Both the position numbers and the translations under genes were made by a program. A stretch of 64,000 bases of DNA from positions 248,001 through 312,000 of the forward strand of contig WBVU01000019.1 in assembly GCA_009192285.1 (NCBI GenBank), in the 5' to 3' direction. Below are positions 49,414 through 59,430 of the stretch, in pieces. Origin of the DNA: Morchella semilibera. Lineage: Eukaryota > Ascomycota > Pezizomycetes > Pezizales > Morchellaceae. Under the pieces are notes generated by a model. The model made no database searches. It saw only the letters and a list, made by a program, of their open reading frames with translations, and had not been told where the DNA came from. The stretch's first letter is position 1. The number at the start of each line of letters is the position of its first letter.

Positions 49414-49688
49414 AGTCTCTGTACTCTACTGTGGTAGTTGGGCAGCCGAGTCCTATGTCTACACCACCACCCCACTTATCAAACAACACTCGTTTTGTTT
49501 ACGAGAGGGTGGAGTGAAATAGGTACTAAGTAATACAGCCAAGGTGCGGAATAGGCTCCGAATAGCCCATGGGCAGTTTCGGGGGCTAGGTGCTAGATCT
49601 ATCCATGGAGGTGCTCGGGTATGGCGCTTGGACTCTCTAGAGCGTTTAATTACTCTATTATCGCCTGGCGGGCCGAGACATGGCAGAA

Positions 49689-49919
49689 TATGGAGCGGTA
49701 AACGTGTCAAAAGTAATCCTACCAACGGTAAATAGTAAATTCTTTACCACCGGTGGTATAAGCGCTGGGTTTCAGTCCTTGTGCTAGTATAAATGCTAAA
49801 TTTCAGTCCTTACGCCATGCTACACTACACTGGCCATTAATACCAACACTTACGAGGGTTTCCCACCAATGATGGTATTACCATTGGTAAGATTACCTTT
49901 TGACATTTACCGCCCCATA
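49689..49919. mobile_element. MITE-like non-autonomous inverted-repeat element
   Basis: The left end (TATGGAGCGGTAAACGTGTC, continuing with AAAAGTAATCCTACCAACGG) matches the reverse complement of the right end (TATGGGGCGGTAAATGTCAA, continuing with AAGGTAATCTTACCAATGG) over about 44 bp with a few mismatches and 1-2 nt gaps. The 231-bp element has no coding capacity. The flanks carry the direct repeat CAGAA at 49684-49688 and 49921-49925, a candidate target-site duplication (one base of offset on the right). The interior has a perfect palindrome ACCACCGGTGGT and a repeated TTCAGTCCTT. Confidence 0.65.
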
Positions 49920-50764
49920 ACAGAATCTGGGATATACAGTACAGATTTATTATATATCTTGGCATCAATTCCCGTGTTCTTGTGGAATTTTCTATATTGC
50001 TTATATTTTTTTTGCATACTCGGTATGTCATGTGCCTCGTTTGCAATATAGACTGCACTGCACCAGACTCTGTCCAGGTATCGGGGTCAGCGTTGGCGGG
50101 CCAAGGGGATCGATACGACTTACAAATAGACCCACAGTCGTTTAGTGACGGCGCAGGGCAAGAGTCAAAACATACCAAAAACAGCTCCTTTGAACTCCCT
50201 GAATATTATAATGGCTCCAAATATCACTTAATATTTTTTTTTCCGACTTGGGAGAAAACTTAATTTAATGGGGAAGTAAATCATTTGACCTTACTAGTGC
50301 ACTGAAGTTGCAATCTTGATGCGATTTTTGATATATTCACAGGTGACAACTGGGGTCTATCTCACGCAGCTATATATATAAGGGCGGTGGAATTGACACG
50401 ATGTCCCATTCGATTTTGGATTTCGTATACTGTTCCCTCTGGGAAATTATTAGGGGGGTAGGTACCTTATCCAGTGTCTAACCAAATTCCCCTAAACGGT
50501 TTAGGGAACGATGTCCTAGGTAATTTCTTATACCGGAAGCACCTCCCTCACGAAACCTCTTCTCATAGACGCCCAGTAACCCACGTATCTTACGCTAGTA
50601 TATATCATACTAACAATATAAGGTCTGGAGTATTAAAGAGAGCCTAAAGTCTCCGGAAAGTCCGGAGCTTTCTCGGAGTGTTTCTGGAGAATTTTCGGGG
50701 CTTTCATCGTAAAAAAAAGCACTGATGGAGTGTAAAAAGTCACCGCACCCAATTAAACTGTACA

Positions 50765-51050
50765 GAAGTCCCCGAAAACTCCCCGCACTGCAGGCGACTT
50801 CTAGAGTATCAGGGGATCATTATACCCCAGAATCTCTCCGAAAACCACCCGCACGCCGACCTCTAAATCTCGGGGGGATCATAATACCCTAGAAACTCCC
50901 CGAAAACCACCCGCACCGCCGACTTCTAGAGTCTTGGGGGACTAGGAATTCCCCGAAAATCACCTAGACCGACTTTCAGAATCTCGGGGGATCCGGAATC
51001 ATGATACCACCAAAACTCCCCGAAAACCACCCAGACCGCCGACATCCATG
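50765..51050. repeat. degenerate tandem array, unit ~53-67 bp
   Basis: Five diverged copies share CCCCGAAAACCACC (or CTCCGAAAA), then GCCGACTTCTAGAGT, then CTCGGGGGATCATAATACC. The CCGAAAA anchors start at about 50772, 50838, 50900, 50953 and 51020. Confidence 0.75.
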
Positions 51051-51210
51051 GCCAGAACCTCAATCCTACCACAAAAAGTCCCCAACAAAACGCCCGCAAA
51101 CCCTCCACACCAGGCCAAACTATCATTGATACCTATTCCTAAGGAGCCTACCCGGTGACATACTGACATTATCAGCCGAGAAGTCTTTTGCATCATTCCA
51201 GTCGGCTAGT

Positions 51211-51274
51211 AATTCCTCCGTTATATTATCCCCTAGTATAGGGAGTTATTATAGTAACTAGTATCGGAGGAATT
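51211..51274. repeat. nested fold-back sequence
   Basis: AATTCCTCCG (51211-51220) pairs with CGGAGGAATT (51265-51274). Within the loop, CCCTA (51231-51235) pairs with TAGGG (51239-51243). Confidence 0.6.
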
Positions 51275-51660
51275 TCGGTGCCTTTTTTTTTTCCTTTTCA
51301 AGAAGTTCCCCGGGGCCTGCATATAGAAATCCGGGCACCTGATGCATTATAGTCCAGGAATTCAGGCAATAAGTGGTCTATCAATATGTACCTTTAGACT
51401 AATCGTGATAGATGAGTTGATTGGACGGCAATCTCAATTACCCTTCGAGTTATAGACGAAGGAATTTGAGTAGTATTTGAGGCTTTAGGCCCTGGTTGGC
51501 ATACTTGGGGAGTAGTTCTGCAAGCGTAACATAATTAGAAGCTTAGAATAGCTGAGAGCTGGTCATCACCTCAAGCAGGACCCACTTGTTGTGCGTATAC
51601 AACTCTCATAAGTGATATGCTTAAGAACCTCCCATAGCCGGAAAGGACGTAGCAATTATG

Positions 51661-51670
51661 TATTTAAATA
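51661..51670 (+). promoter_or_regulatory. TATA-like element upstream of the SDR gene
   Basis: An A/T-rich palindromic TATTTAAATA lies ~85 bp upstream of the ATG at 51753, a plausible position for a fungal core promoter. Sequence alone cannot prove use. Confidence 0.3.
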
Positions 51671-51752
51671 CCTAGTGCTCCCGCGGAATTCCACATATAT
51701 ATGTTCATCAGTGCTTCATTTATTAATTACCCATAACCCCCCCCCAAAAAAA

Positions 51753-52817
51753 ATGCTCACCTTCCTCCGACAATACGGGCTCCTCCAGTCCAATAACTTC
51801 GACATCACCACCTGCCCAGCACTCACTGGCAAAACCGCCGTGATTACTGGTGGCAGCGATGGAATCGGCGGCGAAATCGTCAAGCACCTTCTCCTCAATG
51901 ATATCTCACAAATCATCGTCCTCGCCCGCAACTCCACAAAATACCAGAATACCCACAGAAATGTCTGGGTCCCTGCTCTGTCCGCAAACCCCGAGCGCAT
52001 TGAACGTGTAAGCTTCATGGCCTGCGACAACGCCGACCTCGCCGCCGTCGACCGCGTCGGCAAAAAAATCCTCTCCACCCTCACCCGCCTAGACTTTCTC
52101 TTCCTCAATGCAGGGGTGGCCTTCGACATAGACTACCGCCTCGTGAATGGCGTCGAGTCCACCTTCGCCATTAACCATCTAGGCCATTTTCACCTCACAC
52201 ATATCCTCACGCCTCTTCTCATCAGCTCTATGCCCTCGCGCGTGGTAGTGACGTCATCCTCAACACACATGATGGTCTCGAAGAGGTTCCCCTTGTCCCA
52301 GGTAGAGTCACCAACACCGACCACGACGAAGGGCCCCGCATGGGATAGTATGTATCGATACGGGTGCAGCAAACTCGCGAACGTACTGTTCACGCGGGAA
52401 CTAGTGAAGCGCCTACCAGAGGGAGTAGTGGCCAACTCATTTAACCCCGGGAGTGTGGCAACAGAAGCGGCCGGGGGGTGGAAAAACTTGATAGGGGAGA
52501 TTGGCGGTAGGGTGATGGTGAGGCTTATGAGAATACTTGGGCAGACGGTGACACAGGCGGCGGCGACAGCCATATATATGGCAGTGGGGGACGCGGAGGA
52601 GGTTGGGAGGGGTAATTACTTTGTGCCGATTGCAAGAAAAGAGAAGACTAATGTGCTGGCTGAGGATGGCGAATGGGCAATGGAGCTGTGGGAGTGGAGT
52701 GTGGAGAAGGTAGAGAAGATCCTTGGGCATGGGGAGCTTGGGAGCACGGAGAAGAGAGGGAATATGAATGTTCCAAGTGAGTTGCTGGCACATCCAGTGT
52801 GTCTCCCTCCTGCGTAG
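51753..52817 (+). CDS. short-chain dehydrogenase/reductase (retinol dehydrogenase-like)
   Basis: Single exon, 354 aa. The frame is open upstream, but 51753 is the first ATG and it sits properly before the Rossmann fold. It is an NAD(P)-dependent oxidoreductase of the classical SDR type: the nucleotide loop TGGSDGIG (32-39), the NAG motif LNAGV (~118-122), the catalytic Ser in VVVTSSSTH (~170) and the YxxxK pair in YGCSK (203-207), followed by NSFNPGSVATE. The layout resembles fungal WW-domain-oxidoreductase/retinol dehydrogenase-like SDRs. The C-terminus extends ~40 residues beyond the usual fold (ILGHGELGSTEK...). Substrate unknown; lipid, steroid or aldehyde/ketone reduction are all possible. 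No biosynthetic cluster partner lies nearby. Confidence 0.88.
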   Translation: MLTFLRQYGLLQSNNFDITTCPALTGKTAVITGGSDGIGGEIVKHLLLNDISQIIVLARNSTKYQNTHRNVWVPALSANPERIERVSFMACDNADLAAVDRVGKKILSTLTRLDFLFLNAGVAFDIDYRLVNGVESTFAINHLGHFHLTHILTPLLISSMPSRVVVTSSSTHMMVSKRFPLSQVESPTPTTTKGPAWDSMYRYGCSKLANVLFTRELVKRLPEGVVANSFNPGSVATEAAGGWKNLIGEIGGRVMVRLMRILGQTVTQAAATAIYMAVGDAEEVGRGNYFVPIARKEKTNVLAEDGEWAMELWEWSVEKVEKILGHGELGSTEKRGNMNVPSELLAHPVCLPPA

Positions 52818-55071
52818 GCTGAACGACCTGTACACTTTTCTTTTTTTTATGTTTTGTTTATATGTGTTACGTTTCTTAATACGCATAGCTAGGACTTCAT
52901 CTGGGGGTAGGGGCAATCAAATTTAACTACTGGGTCTTGAAAGATTACAATATGAATTTATGTGCGTGCCTATGTCTGTACAACTGTGAGCAACCATAGC
53001 ACTAGCTTATTAGAAGCCTCTGAAACTTACAGTTATGTTCCTAATAACAGCGGGCTCGGTCAAAAAGACTGACTCCCATCATTTCATCATAAACTCTCAC
53101 TCGTGATACAGAGATTAAACTACTATAGAGCAAGGTCATAAAGGTAGACCCAAAGGAGGTACAAATTGAAAACATATATGACTATCTGTGCGCAGGCCGC
53201 CGACAAATTGTGTGGTATGCCCAGATACGGCTTGAGAAGTCGAGCCTAAAATGGATTAGTGTAGTAAGAGTCCGAGTGATATTCTATGAATCGATGAGGT
53301 GTGGGCTGATCTGCTCATCTGCTTCTCGTTACTACCTATACCCCTATCGATTCTTTATTTATCTAGCCAGCCATACTATGAGCTACCATGCCAGTCGATG
53401 ATCATGAGGACCTGCAACGCCGGAAACGATCCAGTTTTAGACGGACCAAGGAGGAATCTAAAAGACTACAGCGGATTGTAGACTAGCTAGGGCAGACCAG
53501 AACTTCGACCTTAATCTAGGACTATGGGCTGCACAAGTGGCGAACTCACGGCATCTGTTGTCTACCTAATATTATATAATCCTTATTGTGTTGTATTCTG
53601 AGAAAACTAAACTTTTTTTGGCTCTTATGCAGTCCACAGTCCATCCAGTCCGTCAAAATTTGGACGGACTGTCTTGGCCGGACGGTCACAGTCTACTGTA
53701 GTCGGACGGGACTGCTCGCGGCGTTGGAACTTGGAATATCCTGTCATACCTGACAGTTGTAGCAATTAATAATGCCCATACAATCTCCCCTCTGACCGCA
53801 TGTTAGTAAGATGATTTAGCAGGTTCTAAACGTGTACAAAACAACCAAATTTTTTTTTCATGACATGACTGACCTCTAATAACTTGTCCGAGATAGTATG
53901 GGACTTTTCTGGCTGTCCTGGGTCATAAAAACTCTGGGAAAAAAATGGTCCCTTCTGACACCTGACACTCCAACCTCACCGGCTGGTACAGTATCTACTG
54001 AGAACAATTAGCGAGCTGAACCTGGCGCCCATCGTACCGTTGATCTTGCGGCCAGAACATTTGCATCGAGCAGATATCGACGTTCCATACCTCGTTGTTC
54101 TCATACCTACTTACCTACTTACCTACTGAGTACCACATTCCTTCCCACCGTGCAAGGTGCGCACGGGTGTTATCACCCCCAATATCCAGTCAGTCGTAAA
54201 TCATTTTTAGCATGACCCCAACCCTTCTTTTCTGAGTGCCTCATGGTGATAGACGCAGAATACCCGTGGTTCTTCCCGCCCTAAAATTAGATAAAAGGAT
54301 ATGGGGCCATGAAGATGAGACCACATGAGAACAGGTGTCCGGGGGGGGGGGCAGGAGACGGATGCAAAATAGGAGACCCAAAAGGACCTCCTCAACCGAG
54401 CTAGTTCTCCGCGCAAATTAAAGGCAAAAACCGAGTGTGATGAAAAGGCCCTCTGTGAGAACTGGGTTGGGATTAATTAGTAAGAGGGACAGGAACTAAA
54501 AAGTTATAAAGGAGCCTACCCTCCCACCTACTAGAAGCCCGTTGGGTGGGCGGGCCCTTTAGAGAGCAGCAAAGTTTTCGCGTCGCCATACTAAAAACAG
54601 TAAAAAGAGCGATGAAAACCCCTCCCTCTGAATTGACTCATGCAGTGACAGTGTTATTACTTAGGACAGGTCGCTACAATCTCGTGACTCACGCACATGA
54701 TACTCGCGTGTTAATTATATCCTGAAGTAGTTGCTGCTAAGATTAAGGTCGATTAAGCATAACCACTGCAGATGAGAAACCTAGACAGTGGTTTACTCGG
54801 CTAGCTACACGTACAACGGCTTAAGGATAGATATCCCCGTTTCATCTGCATAATAGCCTCTAGGCTATACTGAAATAATTCGCACAAATCCCAGCTATCT
54901 ACAGGTTATCAAAAGAACTGCAATAATGAGCGAGTGATAATCCGTGATAATCAAAACCGTCACATCACAAAAGCTCCCAAAGGTTCATTTATGGTTTATC
55001 TATTCCAACGCGCCTACTAGCTACAAGAAACCCGTATATATATATATATATAAATAATTGTTCACTGATAT
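52818..55071. other. intergenic, contains a 26-bp inverted repeat
   Basis: No gene recognised. It has CCGAGTGATA at 53272, GCGAGTGATA at 54930, an inverted repeat at 53646-53671 and short CTTAC/CTAC repeats near 54110. Confidence 0.55.
53646..53671. repeat. inverted repeat CAGTCCGTC...GACGGACTG
   Basis: Perfect 9-bp arms separated by AAAATTTG. Related CCAGTCC/GGACGG words crowd the surrounding 80 bp, and a CCAGT tandem tract recurs near 62630. Confidence 0.7.
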
Positions 55072-56893
55072 TTAAATATCATTGATAAGCTTGTACATAT
55101 CTTCCACCTCCTTGACGGTAGTGGTCAAGTTCTCATTGCCAGTCTCCGTGATGAGAATGTTGTCTATATTGTGAATTAGCAGGTGATGTTTAAATAACGT
55201 GAGTAATGGAATACCTTCAATACGGACGCCACCGACATCCCAATATTTATCTAGGACATCCTTGTTGATGTATTTGGCGTGTTTGGGGTTCTCAAGGAAG
55301 GGGTTGATAATAAATTCACAGAAGTAGATCTAAAGAGCCCACGTTAATACTCAAATCTACGTTTCCAGACATAATTACTCTAATACTTACGCCAGGCTCA
55401 ACCGTGATGACCTCTCCAACCCTCAACGAGCCCCTCTTCCTCAGGTAGCAGAACATCTTGTCCGCATCCTTGTAGTTCGGGTGCCCACCAGTATCATGGG
55501 TATCCATCCCCAACATATGCCCTAATCCGTGCGGCAAGAACGCACAGCTCGTCCTGTTCTCCAGAATCTCATCGACGCTCCCATCTCTCAGGATCCCTAG
55601 TGCTAACAAGCCCTCGATCGCGATCCTATGCGCGAGTATATGCACATCATCCCAATTTGTGCCCGCCTTGGTCGCCTCGATCGTCTCCTTCTGCATCCTC
55701 AGCACAAGGTCGTAGATCTGCTGCGACTCCTCCGTGAACTTTCCATTGATGGGAAACGTCCGCGTTACGTCCGATGCATAGTTATTATACTCTGCACCTG
55801 CATCCAGAAGCAGGTTAAGTTTTCCGGCCAGTGTAGCGTTATTTTTGACGTAGTGAAGAGTTGCCGCTGAGCGTCCCGAGGCAAAGATACCATGATACGC
55901 CTGCTTTGGTGCCCCGCCTGAAATGCAGCGCTCTGTGAAGACACCTTCAAGCTCACGCTCATTGACAGAGTTCTTGACAAGGTTCATTGCGCGATGGTGC
56001 GCGGTTGCCGTGATCTCGTTGGCGCGGCGGATCAGCGCAACCTCGTAGGCATCTTTGATTGCGCGGCATTCCTCGATCGCGGTCTTGAGGCTGCCATCAG
56101 TATTAATGCTCGTTCTGATCTGGTCCGGGAGAGTGGGGGAGAGCTGGGACTCGATGCCGAAGATGGGGAGTGAGTTGGCTAGGAGATCATTGTGCAGGTC
56201 CGGGCTTGTGTGCCGGACTTCGTCAACATCATAGCGGGACTTTGCTTCTGTGATCGAGAGGGGAAGGCCGGACCAGAGAACGGATGACGGGGAGACGGGT
56301 GGGATGTAAAGAGTTAGGGTCTGGGCGGAGATATTGTAGGTCAGGTATGAATCCGGGAGGTCACATCCGGAGAGATAGTAGAAGTATCGGCGCTGACGGA
56401 AGGGGGCTGTTCATATTAGCTACATGTACTAATCTATCTCACCTAGGTACCTTAATAACTCACCCTCATTATCACAATCCTCTAACAGCATCTCCTTTGC
56501 ACTCTCTAGATATAGCAAGCCCTCACTGCGATCCATGAACTCTGCAACTCGCTTTGCATGCTCCTTCGCCGGGTACTTTCCCTGCAGCACAACGTCTGAC
56601 TGGGGGTCGATCTTTATCGACATCATTTTGAAAATACTCTTCTTTCGGCGGCAGTGGAACGACTTGTATGCTAACGCTGCGTTAAGTTTTTTCGCCTTAC
56701 TATTGTGGGAGGTCGATGAGAATAATCGGTGGTGATGATGATGATGAAGATGATGAAGATGCTGATGCGGGGAAGCGGCAGCAGATGAAGATGGAGATCC
56801 CAAGCACGTGAGGATGGTGGGGTTGAGGAAGGCTGGGGTACGTAGGAGGGGCCCCGTGGATACCCGCGTATATATTAGACCAGTGAGGTTCAT
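55072..56893 (-). CDS. Xaa-Pro aminopeptidase PEPP (peptidase M24B) with N-terminal extension
   Basis: Four exons: 56464-56893, 55391-56406, 55215-55329, 55072-55163. Introns of 57, 61 and 51 nt are all frame-consistent; 550 aa. It removes N-terminal residues preceding proline. The AMP_N domain starts at [20 protein letters not shown] and includes [20 protein letters not shown]. The metal ligands of the pita-bread fold are visible: [20 protein letters not shown] (two Asp), [15 protein letters not shown] (His), VEPG (Glu) and GGVRIEDN (Glu). The ~90 residues before this core are Arg/Ser/His-rich and low in acid ([14 protein letters not shown]), resembling a mitochondrial targeting peptide. A cytosolic start at the double ATG (56626/56623) would give the usual ~460 aa. 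Both forms may exist. Confidence 0.93.
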
Positions 56894-57616
56894 GGAATGG
56901 TGACCGTCGTGGGGACCTGGCCGAAGCAATATCGCTCGAGTCTGGGTCACCTGGGTTACTACTATCTGCCTGTCTGCCTGTCTGTCTGCCTGCCTCTATC
57001 TAGAGTATACTTGCCTACCTGGTACTCAGCTACATACGGGGAGTAGGCACGATGATGTTAATTATTTCGTAGTGGTGGCGAGGACCCTGCCTGAACTACC
57101 CGGTCTATCCTGCACTCTCGCAACTTATGGTGTGTAGATGTTTGGAATCTTGCTAACCTTGCATAAACAGAGCATATCGGTCCGGGTTTTAATACGCAGG
57201 GCACTCTTTATGGAGGCTCCGACTTTTACGTCCATCTCCAAACATTTCATAAATGACGCCTTTCTTTGCTTTTTCTGATAGATGCAGCGCTAGTCTACTG
57301 TGGGGTAGTCCTAATTCGGTGGGATAAACACTCAATTCAGGCCGGCGTAGGGCATGAAAGAAAAACAACCATTATTACGCCAACATATGAAAAGGAAAAA
57401 AAAAAAAGGTTACAAACGCGGGGGAAAGAGAACAAACAATAGTATGCCCCTCCATTCTGTGTACACATAAAAAAAAAAGAAATTGGTATCAACGTTGAGC
57501 AAGTGGAGGAAACCAAGAGCCCCCCCCCCCCCCCCAAGCAACTGCTGTGTACACACAAAAACGCTTCTAATCAACAAGACAAATTCGTAAAAAGTATATA
57601 AAAATAAACATACAAC
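56894..57616. other. short intergenic region
   Basis: PEPP promoter side with a degenerate CTGCCTGT tract near 56970. Towards the Kre9 3' end there are A-runs and a C-run near 57520. Nothing else seen. Confidence 0.6.
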
Positions 57617-58587
57617 CTAATCCTTCCATCTGTTAAGGAACTTCTGCATATCATCAGGCTGTGGCGCCGGTGAAGCCTAAAACACAGCGCAAAAACGCAT
57701 TAGTATATGATGATCCTCTAACCCCCACTCCTGACCGCCAGAAAAATTAGAAGATCACATACCGAATTGACCATACTCGTAACCGTGTAATCCCACGGCT
57801 GTGTAATGGTCGTCTGGATATTTGGCGCAGCACCCGCCTTTTTATACACAGTATATGCACTCGTCGGGTACTGCATCCTCGGGCCTGTAGCCGTGATCTT
57901 CTTCCCTGGTTGCGTCTGCATCGGCGCATACCTCGTGGGCCCCGTCTGCATCACATATGGAACATTGATCAAGCTGCTCGCCGCCGCCGTCCCCGCCGCC
58001 GCGGCAGTAGCATCGACAACAGTGTCTGTCGACGCAGGGGGGTCGTCATCGCCCTTCTTTTGGGCCGCGAGCTGAGCTGGGGTGAAGGTACCTGTCATGT
58101 CAGACATCGAGAACCGTGGTGTGTAGTTGACTGTCATGCCGCCGGCTTTGGCGACGGATTGCATCTTGATGAAGTAGATGTTGTCGCCATCTTCACCATA
58201 GGTCGGGTCAATGGTTAGTTTTGCAGAAGTGGCCTCGGCGAAAACTGAGCCGACGACACCGATTGTGTTGTCGCAGAACTATCACGGTCTGTCGTCAATA
58301 ACTTTTTTTCTCATACATCGCGTACATACATACATGTATGTATGTACACATTGAGGAGGAATATGGAAACATACGGGTTCCGCATTGCTTCCAACACAAA
58401 GCCACATAGTGTAAGTGCTAAAATCTGACAATTTGGGACCACTACCCGAGTCCTCCCACTCAACAGTCACTGTCACGCTGGGCTTCCATTTCGTGCTTCG
58501 AGTGGGGCTCGTGAATTTGACGTCCGCAGAGACCAGCGAAGCCAGGAGAGAGAACGCGAGGGTGGTGAGGGAAAGGGAGGTGCGCAT
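57617..58587 (-). CDS. kre9: Kre9/Knh1 family cell-wall beta-1,6-glucan protein
   Basis: Three exons: 58375-58587, 57763-58278, 57617-57676, with introns of 96 and 86 nt; 262 aa, the usual family length. A signal peptide is clear (MRTSLSLTTLAFSLLASLVSA, cleavage about residue 21). The N-terminal Ig-like domain contains VKFTSPTRSTKWKPSVTVTV and WLCVGSNAEPFCDNTIGVVG; the C-terminal Kre9/Knh1 block contains YTPRFSMSDMTGTF, GPTRYAPMQTQPGKKITATG and PTSAYTVYKKAG. Yeast Kre9 and Knh1 are secreted O-glycoproteins needed for beta-1,6-glucan assembly. The Ala/Thr-rich middle segment is a likely O-mannosylation site. The last exon (ASPAPQPDDMQKFLNRWKD) is short but in frame. Intron 1 holds a perfect palindrome. 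Confidence 0.92.
58322..58347. repeat. perfect 26-bp palindrome in kre9 intron 1
   Basis: Built from ACAT/ATGT units around a central TACATGTA. It lies fully inside the 96-nt intron 58279-58374, between donor and branch site. Confidence 0.95.
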
Positions 58588-59430
58588 TTTTTAACCGATG
58601 TCGACCAAACAAAAGAATTGAGGTTAAGATAGAGTTCGTACTACTCTACTAAATTACTATCTGTCGAAATGTACTTCGACTAAGAAAGAACGTTCGTGGG
58701 AGTTAATCCGGAGTGCAAAGCTGGTTTGGTGGTTGCTGGCTGCCAAGAAAGGGGCTAGCTGTGACAGCCACCCGTGGGTGCGTGGCATGGGCCCTTTCGA
58801 GTTTCTCCTGTTGATCTCCGAGAGAAAGTTCCAGATAAGGAGAGATAAAAAAAGCCCAGCTGGAAAGATGGCCGAGATGGCCCTCTGGACACAACACACA
58901 TCTAGAGACTCCAATCATCCCTCAAACATCTCAACCCCTCTAGAAATTTCCTGTTTTCTGCGAGATGCGGTTCGGTTGGCTAGCTGCATACCGTATCACT
59001 CGCAAATGTGCGCAACAGCATAAGGCAAGGAGATGAGGACGTAGAGAGATAACGTTCTGGTCCGTCGTTCAGGATAACAGGCCCTACCTTACCATCAGAT
59101 GTGCTTCTGTCATGGCAGGCCAGATAGCCGGGTCGGGATAAAACATTCAATAATATCCCAGAGTGTCTAGGAAGTATGTGTGAGACCTCTTCAATTAGAG
59201 TACTAACTGCATTGTTGGAAAAGCTTGGACACAAGTCATTACAGAAAGCACAGCGATTAAAAAACCTAACTACTAATCAGAAATAGCTACACAGAAAACA
59301 TCTCTGTCGATGGCTACATTCAGCTCATTGCAGGTCCGAGAAACATTACCCCTAAGCCTTATCGTATGCACATTAGCTCGTTGCATGTAGGTACATGCAA
59401 TCACCTCATCTACTGCATTGTCCAAAAGCC
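58588..59430. other. intergenic between kre9 and the hydroxylase gene
   Basis: No gene recognised. Contains TATCACTCGC at 58994, a variant of the recurrent CCGAGTGATA word. Confidence 0.55.

Larger units (their letters stand above)
47495..51752. other. intergenic with MITE-like and fold-back sequences
   Basis: No gene recognised. It contains TACATGTA at 48015, GCGAGTGATA at 48123, inverted repeats at 49330-49413, a 231-bp MITE-like element (49689-49919), a degenerate tandem array (50765-51050) and a nested fold-back (51211-51274). Confidence 0.6.
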
